The notes: generated by a model from the letters alone, not told the origin. Positions 10,196-18,820 are shown, counted from the stretch's first letter. The stretch is 64,000 bases of DNA from Alphaproteobacteria bacterium (GCA_041396705.1 JAWKYB010000007.1:124001-188000), one strand, 5' to 3'. Made by a program: numbers and translations.

Positions 10196-10795
10196 TCAGC
10201 CCGCGAGCAGCGTGCGGTCGATGACCGCGTGGCAGACCGAGCGGAACCGGGCCGGCGTCCAGCCCTGGCCCTCGACCAGGTTCTTCCAGGCGTCGATGTG
10301 GGTCAGCGACCAGCAGAAGGCGGCCGCGTCCTTCGGCTGCCAGTCGCCGACAAGCCCGCCTGCCCGTGCCAGGCGGACCAGGATCGCCGCGTATTTGTCG
10401 AGCAGGCTGCCTTCCATGCGGTCGCGCACCACCGAGGCGGCGGCCGGATCGGTGACCGCGGCGGCGACCAGCAGCACGCCGACGGGATAGATCTCGGGCA
10501 GGTGGTCGAGCCAGGCGTCGACGAAGGCGTGCAGCGCGGCGCCGTCGGCGCCGTCTCCCGACGCGATCGCCTGCATCCGCCGTGAATGCGCGCTGGCCGC
10601 GTCGGCGCGGCGCGCCATCGCCACCAGCAGGCCGGTGCGGTCGCCGAACGCCAGGTACAGCGCCTGGCGCGAGACGCCGGCCAGCCGGGCGATCTCGGCC
10701 AGGCTGACGTCGCTGCGCCCGGTGCGCACGATCAGCGACCAGGCGGTGTCGAGGATGCGGTCGGTGGTCTCGGCGGTGAGGCTCGTCGTTTTCAT
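10196..10795 (-). CDS. TetR/AcrR family transcriptional repressor
   Basis: 199 aa. The N-terminal helix-turn-helix is clear: DRILDTAWSLIVRTG, then SLAEIARLAGVSRQALYLAFGDRTGLL. The C-terminal ligand-binding part is unassigned. It is divergent from a membrane protein gene at 10856, and two 14-bp palindromes lie in the shared promoter region, so it very likely represses both itself and that neighbour. The ATG at 10795 gives the usual short N-terminus. An ATG three codons further upstream lies inside the first operator; neither start has a good SD, so the message may be leaderless. Confidence 0.9.
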   Translation of the reverse strand: MKTTSLTAETTDRILDTAWSLIVRTGRSDVSLAEIARLAGVSRQALYLAFGDRTGLLVAMARRADAASAHSRRMQAIASGDGADGAALHAFVDAWLDHLPEIYPVGVLLVAAAVTDPAAASVVRDRMEGSLLDKYAAILVRLARAGGLVGDWQPKDAAAFCWSLTHIDAWKNLVEGQGWTPARFRSVCHAVIDRTLLAG

Positions 10796-10835
10796 TTTAC
10801 ACATGTAAAGTTCGATGCTAGTTTACATATGTAAA
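10796..10835. promoter_or_regulatory. two TetR-type operators TTTAC-N4-GTAAA
   Basis: Palindrome 1 (10796-10809) reads TTTACACATGTAAA and palindrome 2 (10822-10835) reads TTTACATATGTAAA, which is perfect. Their starts are 26 bp apart, about 2.5 helical turns. They lie between the divergent TetR gene and the gene at 10856, and the first touches the TetR start codon. This is a typical autoregulatory arrangement; binding itself is inferred. Confidence 0.75.
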
Positions 10836-10855
10836 TAATCTGCGGGAGCCGGTCC

Positions 10856-11542
10856 ATGTCACAGTTGCTGATCTATGGTCCTCACGCCGCCGTCGGGTTG
10901 CTTGCGCTGGCGATGTACTGGCAGGCGCTGACCGCGCCGAAGGGATCGGACCGCCATCGGCGGTGGGGGCGGCGCTATCTGATCCTGCTGGCGCCGCTGC
11001 TGGTCAGCGTGGTGCCGATCACGCTGCAGGCGGTGCGCGACGAAGGGCCGGCCAAGGCGATGCAGCTGGTCTATCTCGCGGTCGTGCTGGCCACGGCGGG
11101 CTGGACCGCCTGGCGGGCGGTGCGCGAGCGCGGCGATGCCGGCCGGTTCCGCGGGCGGACCTATCTGACGCTGGCGACGCTCATGGTCGGACTCGGCGCC
11201 GTGCTGCTGGTGGTCGGCATCCTGAAGTGGGACGTGCTGGCCGTCGGCTTCTCGGTCATCGGCCTGGTCTATGGCGGCGCGATGCTCGGTTTCTCGCCCG
11301 GGCGGGCGGCGGCGGACTGGTGGCTGACCTGGCACCTGAACGGCATCTGCCTGCTGTTCGCGGCGACCCACGCCTCGTTCGTCGGGCTGGTGTTCCGCAC
11401 GCTGCTGCCGGCACAGGACGGCCGGGCGATGCACGCGCTGACGCAGCTCGGCACCATCGCGCTGGCCTATCTGCTGCGGCAGTGGATGGGGCGCCGGTTC
11501 CAGGGCGAAGCAAGGGTACCGGCGCCGGCGCCCGCCGGCTGA
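10856..11542 (+). CDS. multi-pass membrane protein, DUF2306-like
   Basis: 228 aa with about seven hydrophobic segments. The first part, HAAVGLLALAMYWQAL followed by KGSDRHRRWGRRYL, has the layout of DUF2306-type membrane proteins (HAxxG helix, then a KGxxxHRxxGR loop). Conserved-looking His residues also occur in TWHLNGICLLFAATH. Function is unknown in this family. gggag eight bases before the ATG supports the start. The promoter overlaps two palindromes of the divergent TetR regulator, so expression is probably released by a small ligand. Confidence 0.65.
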   Translation: MSQLLIYGPHAAVGLLALAMYWQALTAPKGSDRHRRWGRRYLILLAPLLVSVVPITLQAVRDEGPAKAMQLVYLAVVLATAGWTAWRAVRERGDAGRFRGRTYLTLATLMVGLGAVLLVVGILKWDVLAVGFSVIGLVYGGAMLGFSPGRAAADWWLTWHLNGICLLFAATHASFVGLVFRTLLPAQDGRAMHALTQLGTIALAYLLRQWMGRRFQGEARVPAPAPAG

Positions 11543-11549
11543 CGGGCCG

Positions 11550-12284
11550 TCACGGCGCCGGCGGCAGCAGCGGCACCAGGGTCAGGCCGCGGTCGGTGAA
11601 CGGGTCGATGTAGGTGCCGATCGCCATCGCCAGCGACAGCCACAGCGGGTTTTCGCGCGGCATCGTCAGCTGGAACACGGCGGCGGTCGCGGCCGGCCGG
11701 CGGGCGAAATAGACGACGTACTGGCCGCCGCTGGTGCCGTTGACCGAAATCTGGCTGTCGCCGTGGTACTCATAGGCGACGCCGTCCAGGTTGGCGCGTA
11801 CCCCATCGTAGACCGAATCCCAGCATGCCGCGTCGGGGCAGGGAAAGCGGCTGAGCGTCATCGAGGCGGTGCCGTCGGCAGCGACATACTCCACGCCATA
11901 CTGGTCCAGCGGCCGCGGGATCGCGTCCATCAAAACGAAGGGGAAGCCGACGGTGATGCCGGTGGCCGGGTCGCTGAGCAGGCCGAAGCCGATCTCCTGG
12001 CGCAGAGCCGCCGCCGCGTCGACCAGCCGCGCCGCCTGCGCCGGCTCCAGATAGCCGGTCGGGGCATAGCCGTTGTCGCCCTGCCAGTCGGCGATCGCGC
12101 GCCGGGTCAGGTTGCCGACCTGGCCGTCGATCAGGCCGAAATAGTCGCCGGACCAGATCAGCGATTCCTGCACCGCCTTGGCCTCGTCCGCCGACCATCC
12201 GGCCTGCCAGGCCGGCTGGGCCCGGGACGCGGGCGCGAGCGCCAGCCAGGCGAACAGTGGCAGCAGCAGCCACGCACGTGCCAT
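11550..12284 (-). CDS. secreted protein with peptidoglycan-binding-like domain
   Basis: 244 aa. A signal peptide (WLLLPLFAWLALAPASRA) ends at an AxA site. It is followed by a PG_binding_1-like helical repeat: AVQESLIWSGDYFGLIDGQVGNLTRRAIADWQ. The remaining 150 residues are beta-rich and unassigned. It follows the LLM oxidoreductase gene by 4 bp on the same strand, so the two are co-transcribed; no functional link is evident. Probably periplasmic and cell-wall associated. Confidence 0.75.
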   Translation of the reverse strand: MARAWLLLPLFAWLALAPASRAQPAWQAGWSADEAKAVQESLIWSGDYFGLIDGQVGNLTRRAIADWQGDNGYAPTGYLEPAQAARLVDAAAALRQEIGFGLLSDPATGITVGFPFVLMDAIPRPLDQYGVEYVAADGTASMTLSRFPCPDAACWDSVYDGVRANLDGVAYEYHGDSQISVNGTSGGQYVVYFARRPAATAAVFQLTMPRENPLWLSLAMAIGTYIDPFTDRGLTLVPLLPPAP

Positions 12285-12288
12285 CGCC

Positions 12289-13392
12289 TCAGGTCCCCGC
12301 CGCCATGCCGAGCGCGGCGCGCAGCCGGGGCATCACCGCCTGCGCCAGCAGTGCCATCGACCGGCGGCAGAACGGCTCGTCGTCCCAGTCGTGGAAGGCG
12401 GCGAGCAGGCCGCCGAACGGGCCGACGGTCTCCGCCAGCCGCAGCAGGCGGGCGACGACGGTGTCGACCGAGCCGGCGACGACCATGCGGTCGATGCAAT
12501 AGGCGTCGGTGACGTCGGCGTCGGCCATCGCCTCGTCTTCCTTCAGGATGCCGAGCAGCTTGGCGCCTTCGAATTGGACGCGCAGATAGTGGTAGTAGGC
12601 GGTGACGCCGCTGTCGGGCCGCGCCAGATAGGACGCCGCCTCGGCGTCGGTGTCGGCGACGACGATGCTGCGGGCGATGCGCCACAGTCCGCGGTCGGGC
12701 CGGCGGCCGGCCTCGGCGGCGCCGGCGGCATAGCCGGCCCAGTGGGTGGCGGTGTGGCCGTCGACGTTGAAGTTGGCCGAGATCAGGCCCCAGCCGCGGC
12801 TGCCGGCGAGCCGCGCCATGCCGGAATTTCGGTTCATCGCCGAGGTGAACACCGGCGGCCCGCCCGGCTGCAGCGGCTTCGGCATCACGCCGATGTCGAG
12901 GTCGGGGTCGAAGCTGTCGACGATCCGCACCGACTGGAACCGGCCGGGCAGGTCGTAGGGCGGGTCGCTGGCCCAGATCCGCTGGATCAGGTCGAGGGTG
13001 TCGAGCATGCGCTGGCCGCGCTGCGGCGGGTCGTCCAGGCCGAACAGCTCGTGGTCCGACGGCAGGCCGCCGGGCCCGATGCCGAACAGCAGGCGGCCTC
13101 CCGACATGTGGTCGAACATGGCGAGGTCGGCCGCGGTCTTGGCCGCGTTGTGGTGCGCCAGCGCCAGCACACCGGTGCCGAAGGCGATGTGCGGCGCCTG
13201 GTAGATCAGCGCCGAGAGGAACTGCAGCGGGTTGGTGATCGGCTCGACCTTGGCCGAGTAGTGCTCGCCGACCCAGGCCTCGTCATAACCCAGCGCGTCG
13301 GCATGCAGGATGGCGGCGCGGTCCTGCGCATACATCGCGCCGTAGCTCAGGCCGCGGCGGTGTAAGGGCATCATGAACAGGCCCAGCCGCAT
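12289..13392 (-). CDS. LLM class flavin-dependent oxidoreductase (luciferase-like monooxygenase)
   Basis: 367 aa of the bacterial luciferase fold. These proteins use reduced FMN or F420 to oxidise small organic substrates. Typical features are the N-terminal LGLFMMPLH, GYDEAWVGEHY, the strand FGTGVLALAHHNA and the phosphate-binding region SGGRLLFGIGPGGLPSD. A gagggagggg SD precedes the ATG. The C-terminal third fits the class A group that includes limonene or alkanal monooxygenase-like enzymes. Substrate unknown. It is divergent from a glycosyltransferase gene. Confidence 0.87.
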   Translation of the reverse strand: MRLGLFMMPLHRRGLSYGAMYAQDRAAILHADALGYDEAWVGEHYSAKVEPITNPLQFLSALIYQAPHIAFGTGVLALAHHNAAKTAADLAMFDHMSGGRLLFGIGPGGLPSDHELFGLDDPPQRGQRMLDTLDLIQRIWASDPPYDLPGRFQSVRIVDSFDPDLDIGVMPKPLQPGGPPVFTSAMNRNSGMARLAGSRGWGLISANFNVDGHTATHWAGYAAGAAEAGRRPDRGLWRIARSIVVADTDAEAASYLARPDSGVTAYYHYLRVQFEGAKLLGILKEDEAMADADVTDAYCIDRMVVAGSVDTVVARLLRLAETVGPFGGLLAAFHDWDDEPFCRRSMALLAQAVMPRLRAALGMAAGT

Positions 13393-13522
13393 GGTCTCGC
13401 CCCCTCCCTCATGCCGGCACGTGTTTTGTTGACCATAGGCGGGTCCGCCTTTCCGGGTCCACCGCCACGGCCGCTGCGGTGCGGCGGGACGAAAACCGGC
13501 TGCGATGGGTTATCGTGATGCA

Positions 13523-14464
13523 ATGAGCGACGGAGGCGGCGTGGACGGCGCAACGGCAAGGGACGGGACGGCGGGCGACGGCCCGCTGATCGACATGCGC
13601 GACCGCGGCGTGGGCGACGTGGTGGTCGCCTGCTGGCTGGTGCACGCCGCACGGGCGGTCGGGCGGCCGGTCCGCCTCAACCCCCGCGGCCTGACGGACG
13701 TCTGCCGCATGCTCGGCGTGGAGGCGCCCGCGCTGAGCGACGCGGAGGGCGACAACTGGGCCAAGACCGACGGCCTCGGCCACCGCCACGAATATGCGCT
13801 GGTGGCGCACGGCACCCCGCGGCCGCGCTTCACGGCCTGGGCGGAGGCGCTGGGCCTGCCCGGCCTGGCGCCGGTGCGGCCGCCCTATTGCGAGACGGTC
13901 GCGGCGGCGGGCTGGGCGGACGCGGCCTGGGCGGAATCGGCGGAACCGGGCCAGCTGCGCGTGGCGATGTTCCCGGAGGTCGCCTGGCTGATCCGGCGCT
14001 GGCCGCCGGCCTATTTCATCGACCTGGCGGATATGCTGAAGGCCAAGGGCGCGGCGGTCGTCATGGTCGGCGTCGACAAGGCCAAGGTCGGCGCGATGGG
14101 CTGCCGCTGGTACGCCGGGTTCAGCCTGGCCAGGACCGCCGCGCTGATGGCGCGGGCCGACGCGGTGATCGGCAACGATTCCGGCCCGGCCCATCTCGCC
14201 GGCACCCTGGGCGTGCCCACCTTCGTGCCCTGCGGGCCGACCGACGGCGCACTGGTCTTCGCCCACGACCCCAATGTCCGCTGCACCGGACTGCCGCCCG
14301 GCCGGCTGGCCTGTCACCCCTGTCACTTCGCGGTCGAGCGCGGCTATCGCGACGCCTGCAAGGTCGGCGGCTGCCGGGCGCTGATGACGCTGACGCCGGA
14401 GCCGGTGTTCGACTGGCTGTGGCCGCAGATCGAGGGCTTGCGCACGGCCGGTGCGGCGGACTAG
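13523..14464 (+). CDS. glycosyltransferase family 9-like protein
   Basis: About 313 aa. The C-terminal half has the GT9 (heptosyltransferase-type) nucleotide-sugar site: ARADAVIGNDSGPAHLAGTLGVPTF, followed by GPTDGALVF. The N-terminal half has GVGDVVVACWLVHAAR, similar to the LGDVLL loop of heptosyltransferases. The Cys-rich stretch RLACHPCHFAVERGYRDACKVGGC near the end is unusual and could bind a metal. Likely works on LPS core or another surface glycan in the cytoplasm. The ATG at 13523 was chosen; an ATG at 13505 is also possible and neither has a strong SD. A terminator follows. Confidence 0.7.
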   Translation: MSDGGGVDGATARDGTAGDGPLIDMRDRGVGDVVVACWLVHAARAVGRPVRLNPRGLTDVCRMLGVEAPALSDAEGDNWAKTDGLGHRHEYALVAHGTPRPRFTAWAEALGLPGLAPVRPPYCETVAAAGWADAAWAESAEPGQLRVAMFPEVAWLIRRWPPAYFIDLADMLKAKGAAVVMVGVDKAKVGAMGCRWYAGFSLARTAALMARADAVIGNDSGPAHLAGTLGVPTFVPCGPTDGALVFAHDPNVRCTGLPPGRLACHPCHFAVERGYRDACKVGGCRALMTLTPEPVFDWLWPQIEGLRTAGAAD

Positions 14465-14548
14465 CCTCCGCGCCATGATGAGCGCAGCACGCAACCGGGG
14501 TTGGTGGCCGTCCTGACAGGGCGGTTCGCGGTCATCTGACAGTCCGAC

Positions 14549-14581
14549 GGGTCGCATCGCGGTTGGGTGCGGCCCTTTTTT
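14549..14581 (+). terminator. rho-independent terminator after the GT9-like gene
   Basis: Stem gggtcgcat / gtgcggccc (9 bp, two G-U pairs) with a 9-nt loop, followed directly by TTTTTT. It lies 85 bp after the GT9-like gene and 58 bp before the tautomerase gene. Confidence 0.75.
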
Positions 14582-14638
14582 CTGCCGGCTTTCCCGCATG
14601 CGCGCCGTCGGGTTCCACGGAACCGAGGGGAGGCCGAG

Positions 14639-15028
14639 ATGGCACAGATCAAGATCTACGGGTTCGAAGACCGGCTGCAGGACCGCATGGCGGCCCTGTC
14701 CGAGGTGATCCACGGCTGCGTGATGGAGGCGCTGGCCTATCCGGCGGAAAAGCGCGTCCATCGCTTCTTTCCGCTGGCCGCGGCCGCGTTCTTCGTCCCG
14801 CCCGACCGCAGCCGCGACTATACCATCGTCGAGATCAGCATGTTCGAGGGCCGCTCGGTCGCGGCGAAGAAGCGGCTGATCCATCTGCTGTTCGAGCGGG
14901 TCGAGGCGGCGCTCGGCATCGCGCCGGTCGACCTGGAGATCACCATCAGCGAGACGCCGCGGGCGAACTGGGGGATTCGCGGCCAGCCCGGCGACGAACT
15001 GACGCTCGGCTACCGCGTCGAGGTGTGA
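14639..15028 (+). CDS. tautomerase family protein lacking the catalytic Pro1
   Basis: 129 aa of the Tautomerase_2 group (4-oxalocrotonate tautomerase/MIF superfamily). Recognisable blocks are the N-terminal QIKIYG, HRFFPL, YTIVEISMFEGRSVAAKK and SETPRANWGIRGQPGDEL. The family's general base is normally Pro at position 1 after Met removal; here the second codon is Ala, and the strong SD (gaggggagg) fixes this start. The protein may have a non-tautomerase role or use another residue. It stands alone between a terminator and a CARDB-like gene. Confidence 0.85.
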   Translation: MAQIKIYGFEDRLQDRMAALSEVIHGCVMEALAYPAEKRVHRFFPLAAAAFFVPPDRSRDYTIVEISMFEGRSVAAKKRLIHLLFERVEAALGIAPVDLEITISETPRANWGIRGQPGDELTLGYRVEV

Positions 15029-15142
15029 ACCGGGCGGCTCGCTGCGGCGTCCTATGATTCACGCGTCATCGGTGCAATATTGTATGCGGAAGCCCGGCCC
15101 GAGCGCACGGGCCGGGCGGCACGCCAGCAGGGAGCGAGAGCG

Positions 15143-15586
15143 ATGCTTGCCAGGAGAGGAATGGCCGCGATCGGCGCCGCGGCGGCGCTGTGGCTGGCCG
15201 GTGGCCAGGCCGGATCGGCGCAGCAGGTGCCGGACCTGACCGTCACGCGGATCGACGTCGCCCAGCCGGGCCCGCCGCTTCGGGTCGGCTCGTGCAACAC
15301 GGTGACGGTGACGGTGCGCAACCTGGCCAACCGCAACGTGCCGGCGCGGGTCAGCATGGCGCTCGCGGTCGAGGTGCTCGGCTCGCCCGCCCGCACCTAC
15401 GAGCAGCAGCTGCCCAGCATGGCCGGCAACGGCACCACGACGGTCACCTTCTCCGGCGTTGCGGTGCCGGATACGGCCGAGGTGCGGCTGAACGCGGAGG
15501 TCGATCCGGGCAGCGCGGTGCCGGAGGCGATCGAGACCAACAACGCACGCACCCAGATGCAGGCGGTGCTGGGCAGCTGCCCGTAG
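15143..15586 (+). CDS. secreted CARDB-like (beta-sandwich) protein
   Basis: 147 aa. A signal peptide (AAIGAAAALWLAGGQAGSAQ) is followed by one immunoglobulin-like CARDB domain: PDLTVTRIDVAQ, TVTVRNLANRNVPA and EVDPGSAVPEAIETNN are the typical strands. Two Cys (in GSCNTVTV and the final GSC) could form a disulfide. A ggga-type SD precedes the ATG. Such domains mediate adhesion or protein contacts at the cell surface. Function otherwise unknown. Confidence 0.72.
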   Translation: MLARRGMAAIGAAAALWLAGGQAGSAQQVPDLTVTRIDVAQPGPPLRVGSCNTVTVTVRNLANRNVPARVSMALAVEVLGSPARTYEQQLPSMAGNGTTTVTFSGVAVPDTAEVRLNAEVDPGSAVPEAIETNNARTQMQAVLGSCP

Positions 15587-15610
15587 CGCGGTCCGGCCGC
15601 GCACCCGCCG

Positions 15611-15952
15611 TCAGCCGTCGGCGGGCTGCAGGGCGGCGAGGTCCAGCGGCAGCATCTGGCCCATCCACAGCGCATGGCGGGTGTGGTCGGCCAGCGCGTC
15701 GCCGGTCTCGGGGTGAACGAACACCACCAGCCGGTCCCGGTTCAGCGCCAGCCACGGCACCAGCGTGCCGAACAGGGCGGGCGGAAAGGCCAGCTGGCAG
15801 CTCCACACCGGGTGCGGCCCGACCGGGCGGCGGTGCATCCGGCCCATGACCGCGCCGAAACGGTCGCGCGCCGCCTCGCACAGCAGCCGCGCCTGCTCCG
15901 CGGTCTCCTCGCTGAAATAGACGTGGGCGTGAAAGCCGTCGATCCCGGTCAT
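15611..15952 (-). CDS. DOPA 4,5-dioxygenase family protein
   Basis: 113 aa, the usual length of the small bacterial members. Conserved His motifs are visible: GFHAHVYF at residues 7-14, VGPHPVWSCQL near the middle, and VFVHPETGD followed by a further His. The family cleaves catechol-type rings extradiolically with Fe(II); many bacterial members are of unknown substrate. The gene is convergent with the CARDB gene and divergent from the hydrolase gene at 16096. Confidence 0.85.
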   Translation of the reverse strand: MTGIDGFHAHVYFSEETAEQARLLCEAARDRFGAVMGRMHRRPVGPHPVWSCQLAFPPALFGTLVPWLALNRDRLVVFVHPETGDALADHTRHALWMGQMLPLDLAALQPADG

Positions 15953-16095
15953 CGTGCGTGGCCCCTGCGCAAGCGCGTCGACACAGCATAGGGCGCCGAG
16001 CGGGCGGGGGACAGCGGGGCCGCTTGCGCCGCCCGCCGCGTCGGCCGATCATGCGCCGCAGGACCGGACCGGCCGACACTGCAGGGGAATGCGAG

Positions 16096-16983
16096 ATGAT
16101 CAGGACAGGACTGGCGGCGGCCGCCGCGCTTGCGTTCTCGGCGCTGTCGCCCGGCGCGGCCGGCGCGGCCGACCGCTGGATCACGGTGTCGTCGGGCATC
16201 GAGCTGCATGTGATCGACGAGGGCGAAGGCCGGCCGCTGGTGTTCGTCCCCGGCTGGACCTTCGCCGGCGAGATCTTCCGGCAGCAGATCGAGGCCTTCT
16301 CCGCCGACTGGCGGGTGATCGCCATCGACCCGCGCAGCCAGGGCCAGTCGACGGTGACGGTGGAGGGCAACGACTATGTCACCCACGCCGAGGATCTGAC
16401 CAACGTGCTGCAGAAGCTGGGCGTCGAGCGGCCGGTGCTGGTCGGCTGGTCGTTCGGCTGCCTCACCACCTGGGGCTTCGTCCGCCAGAACGGCGTCAAC
16501 GCGGTAGCCGGCCACGTCTGCATCGACCTGTCGCCGGTGACCCTGTCCGACGATCCGGCCGACTGGACCGAAGGCCCGCTGCGCGACATCGCCGGCGCCT
16601 ATCACGTGTTCCTGCGCACCGACACCGGCCAGCGCGAGTTCGTGCGCTGGTACGCCGACGAGGTGATGGTCGAGCGCGAGCTGACGGCGGAGGAGATGGA
16701 CTGGATCGTCGGCCAGTCACAGCAGGTGCCGCACTGGGCGGCGGCGGCGCTGTTCGCGTCGGGCATGTTCATGGACATGCGCGAGACGGCGATCGCCCTG
16801 GACGGCGCGGTGCCGACCATGCACGTGATCGCGGAGCACTGGCAGGACACCGCCGTGCCGTTCGTCGAGCGCACCCTGCCGCACGCCCGCGTCGAGGTGA
16901 TGGGCGGGCACATGATGTTCTGGGAATATCCGGAGAAGTTCAACGCGGCGCTGGCGGACTTTCTGGCCGCTATCCCGGAATAG
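16096..16983 (+). CDS. exported alpha/beta hydrolase
   Basis: 295 aa. A signal peptide (LAAAAALAFSALSPGAAGAA) precedes an alpha/beta hydrolase fold: VFVPGWTFAGEIF (oxyanion region), VIAIDPRSQGQS, nucleophile elbow LVGWSFGCLT with the Ser in GxSxG, and the catalytic His in MGGHMMFWEYPEKFN. A likely periplasmic esterase or lactonase; substrate unknown. The ATG at 16096 gives the signal peptide directly. It is convergent with a GNAT gene seven bases on. Confidence 0.85.
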   Translation: MIRTGLAAAAALAFSALSPGAAGAADRWITVSSGIELHVIDEGEGRPLVFVPGWTFAGEIFRQQIEAFSADWRVIAIDPRSQGQSTVTVEGNDYVTHAEDLTNVLQKLGVERPVLVGWSFGCLTTWGFVRQNGVNAVAGHVCIDLSPVTLSDDPADWTEGPLRDIAGAYHVFLRTDTGQREFVRWYADEVMVERELTAEEMDWIVGQSQQVPHWAAAALFASGMFMDMRETAIALDGAVPTMHVIAEHWQDTAVPFVERTLPHARVEVMGGHMMFWEYPEKFNAALADFLAAIPE

Positions 16984-16990
16984 GGCGCCG

Positions 16991-17812
16991 TCAGGCGTAG
17001 CCGGCCAGCGCCAGGTTGGGGCGCAGGTGGACGATGCGGAACCCGGCCCGGCCGATGTTGGCGTAGGACGGCCCCGGCTCGCCGGGCAGCGGCTGGCCGG
17101 TCTCGGTGACGATCGCTTGCGCGCCGTGGGCGCGAGCATCGGCCACACGGCGCGCCAGCAGGGCCGACTGGGCGCCGCGGCGGCGCGCTTCGGGCACGGT
17201 GGCGCCGATGCCGAGCCAGGCGCCGTCGGCGCTGAGCAGCAGGGCGCCGGCCGCCACCGGCTGCGCGCCGTCATAGGCGCAATAGCAGTGCCAGCCGGGC
17301 CGCCCGACCAGCGCGGCCAGCCACGCCTGGAACGGCGGCGGCGCGCCGAAGCCGCGTTGGGCGGCGCCGGCGAAGTCGCCGGCCCGGTCCGGCCCGACCT
17401 CCTCGACCCGCAGGTCGGTTTCCGCCGCCGGCTGCGGCCCGCCGCCGTGGGCGAACTTGGCCCAGATCCGCTGCACCGGCGCCAGCCCGCGCGCGGCAAG
17501 CCATGCCGCCAGCCGGTCGGGCCTGGCGGCCGGACTCGGCTGCAGCCACCAGCGCGCCGCGCCGACACGGGCATAGTGAGCGAGGATGGCATCGAGGTCG
17601 TCCTCGGTTGCCGGTGCCGCTATGCCGAGCCCGAATGCGCGGTTGAACAGGGGATCCGGCACGGCGGCCAGGCTCAGCAGCGCGGTACCGCCGCGTTCGG
17701 CGACCTCGAGGCCGGTTGCGGCGGCCAGGCCGACCGGCGCCGCCCGATACATGTCGACGAACGCGTCGCGTTCCAGCGTCTCCACCAGTTCCGCCAGGTT
17801 GCCGGCGCTCAC
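16991..17812 (-). CDS. GNAT family N-acetyltransferase
   Basis: About 273 aa if the GTG at 17812 is used, which has GAGG eight bases upstream; the frame stays open to 17983 but that part is Arg/Ala-rich and looks like leader DNA. The C-terminal domain has the acetyl-CoA site: LGIGATVPEARRRGAQSALLARRVADA (read as separate parts), followed by NIGRAGFRIVHLR. The N-terminal half resembles a degenerate second GNAT fold. Substrate unknown. It is divergent from a TetR regulator whose operator pair lies about 220 bp upstream. Confidence 0.8.
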   Translation of the reverse strand: MSAGNLAELVETLERDAFVDMYRAAPVGLAAATGLEVAERGGTALLSLAAVPDPLFNRAFGLGIAAPATEDDLDAILAHYARVGAARWWLQPSPAARPDRLAAWLAARGLAPVQRIWAKFAHGGGPQPAAETDLRVEEVGPDRAGDFAGAAQRGFGAPPPFQAWLAALVGRPGWHCYCAYDGAQPVAAGALLLSADGAWLGIGATVPEARRRGAQSALLARRVADARAHGAQAIVTETGQPLPGEPGPSYANIGRAGFRIVHLRPNLALAGYA

Positions 17813-18032
17813 CTCCGGGTCCTCCGCGCGCCGCGACGTTCGCCGACGCCAGCCATCGGCGTTGCGCCGCGCCGCGGCCCGCGCGAAGCCGACTGCGCCG
17901 ACGACGGACGGCAGGTCGGCAAGGCCGCCCGACCGGACAATGCGAACGCGACCATCATCGTTTCCCTCGACAGGATGCAACACGCCCTGCCGGCCGGATC
18001 CGTGAAAGGTGACGCGGGCGCGGGCCCACCGT

Positions 18033-18081
18033 CACCTTACAGTGCAAGGTTTGCGCTTGGTACGCCTTGCACTGTAAGGTG
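18033..18081. promoter_or_regulatory. paired operator: exact 17-bp inverted repeat before a TetR gene
   Basis: caccttacagtgcaagg (18033-18049) recurs exactly inverted as ccttgcactgtaaggtg (18065-18081), with a 15-bp spacer. Each arm is itself a near-palindrome (CCTTxCAxTGxAAGG), so the pair can be read as two operators 32 bp apart. The right arm covers the probable SD of the TetR gene. The arrangement strongly suggests autorepression and control of the divergent gene. Confidence 0.75.
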
Positions 18082-18087
18082 TCAAGC

Positions 18088-18798
18088 GTGACCAGGAGCG
18101 ACGGCGGCGCGGACGAGGTGCGAGGGAAAGGCAGCGGCCGGCGACCGCTGGACCGCGACCGCATTGCGGCGGCGGCGCTGCGCCTGATCGACGCGGAAGG
18201 ACTGGACGGGCTCAGCACGCGCAAGCTCGGCCGTGCGCTGGGGGTAGAGGCGATGTCGCTCTACCATCACTTCGCCAGCAAGGGCGATTTGCTCGACGCG
18301 GTGGCGGAACGCCTGCTGTCGGACGTCGCGGTGCCGGCCTGGCGGCCGGGCGCCGACTGGGTAGACTGGATCCGGCAATTGGCCCGGTCCTATCGTGCCG
18401 TCGCGCTGCGCCACCCGAACGCGTTCCTGCTGCTGGCGGGGCGCCGGTTCAACACCGACGCCGCATTCCGCTTCCTCGAGACCCATCTGGGCGTACTCGC
18501 CGACGCCGGGTTCGACCCGCCGTCGGCGGCGCGGGTGTTCCGCACCGTCGGATATTTCCTCAACGGCGCCGGCCTCGCCGACGTGGCCACGCTGACGGCG
18601 GCCGCCGACCGCTCGGCGCCGCCGCGGATGGAGACGCTGGCGCACACCGAGGACTTCCCGCACGTGCGGCGCGCGGCGCCGCATCTGGCGAGGCCCGCGC
18701 TGGACGGGATCTTCGAATTCGGTCTGGAGACCCTGCTCGACGCGCTGGCCCGGGCGCCGAAACGCCGGCCGCCCGATACGGCCCGACATGACGGGTGA
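18088..18798 (+). CDS. TetR family regulator with TetR-class C-terminal domain
   Basis: 236 aa. DNA-binding part: DRIAAAALRLIDAEGLDGLSTRKLGRALGVEAMSLYHHFASKGDLLDAV (in pieces), matching the TetR subgroup with ALxxEGLxxLSxRxLAxxLGV. The C-terminal part (RQLARSYRAVALRHPNAFLLL, then GIFEFGLETLLDAL) fits TetR_C-type domains. GTG at 18088 was chosen because aaggtg stands six bases upstream; upstream in-frame codons lie inside the operator. Regulates itself and probably the divergent GNAT gene. Confidence 0.88.
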   Translation: MTRSDGGADEVRGKGSGRRPLDRDRIAAAALRLIDAEGLDGLSTRKLGRALGVEAMSLYHHFASKGDLLDAVAERLLSDVAVPAWRPGADWVDWIRQLARSYRAVALRHPNAFLLLAGRRFNTDAAFRFLETHLGVLADAGFDPPSAARVFRTVGYFLNGAGLADVATLTAAADRSAPPRMETLAHTEDFPHVRRAAPHLARPALDGIFEFGLETLLDALARAPKRRPPDTARHDG

Positions 18799-18820
18799 GC
18801 GGATCGGGCGGCGTCCGCTC

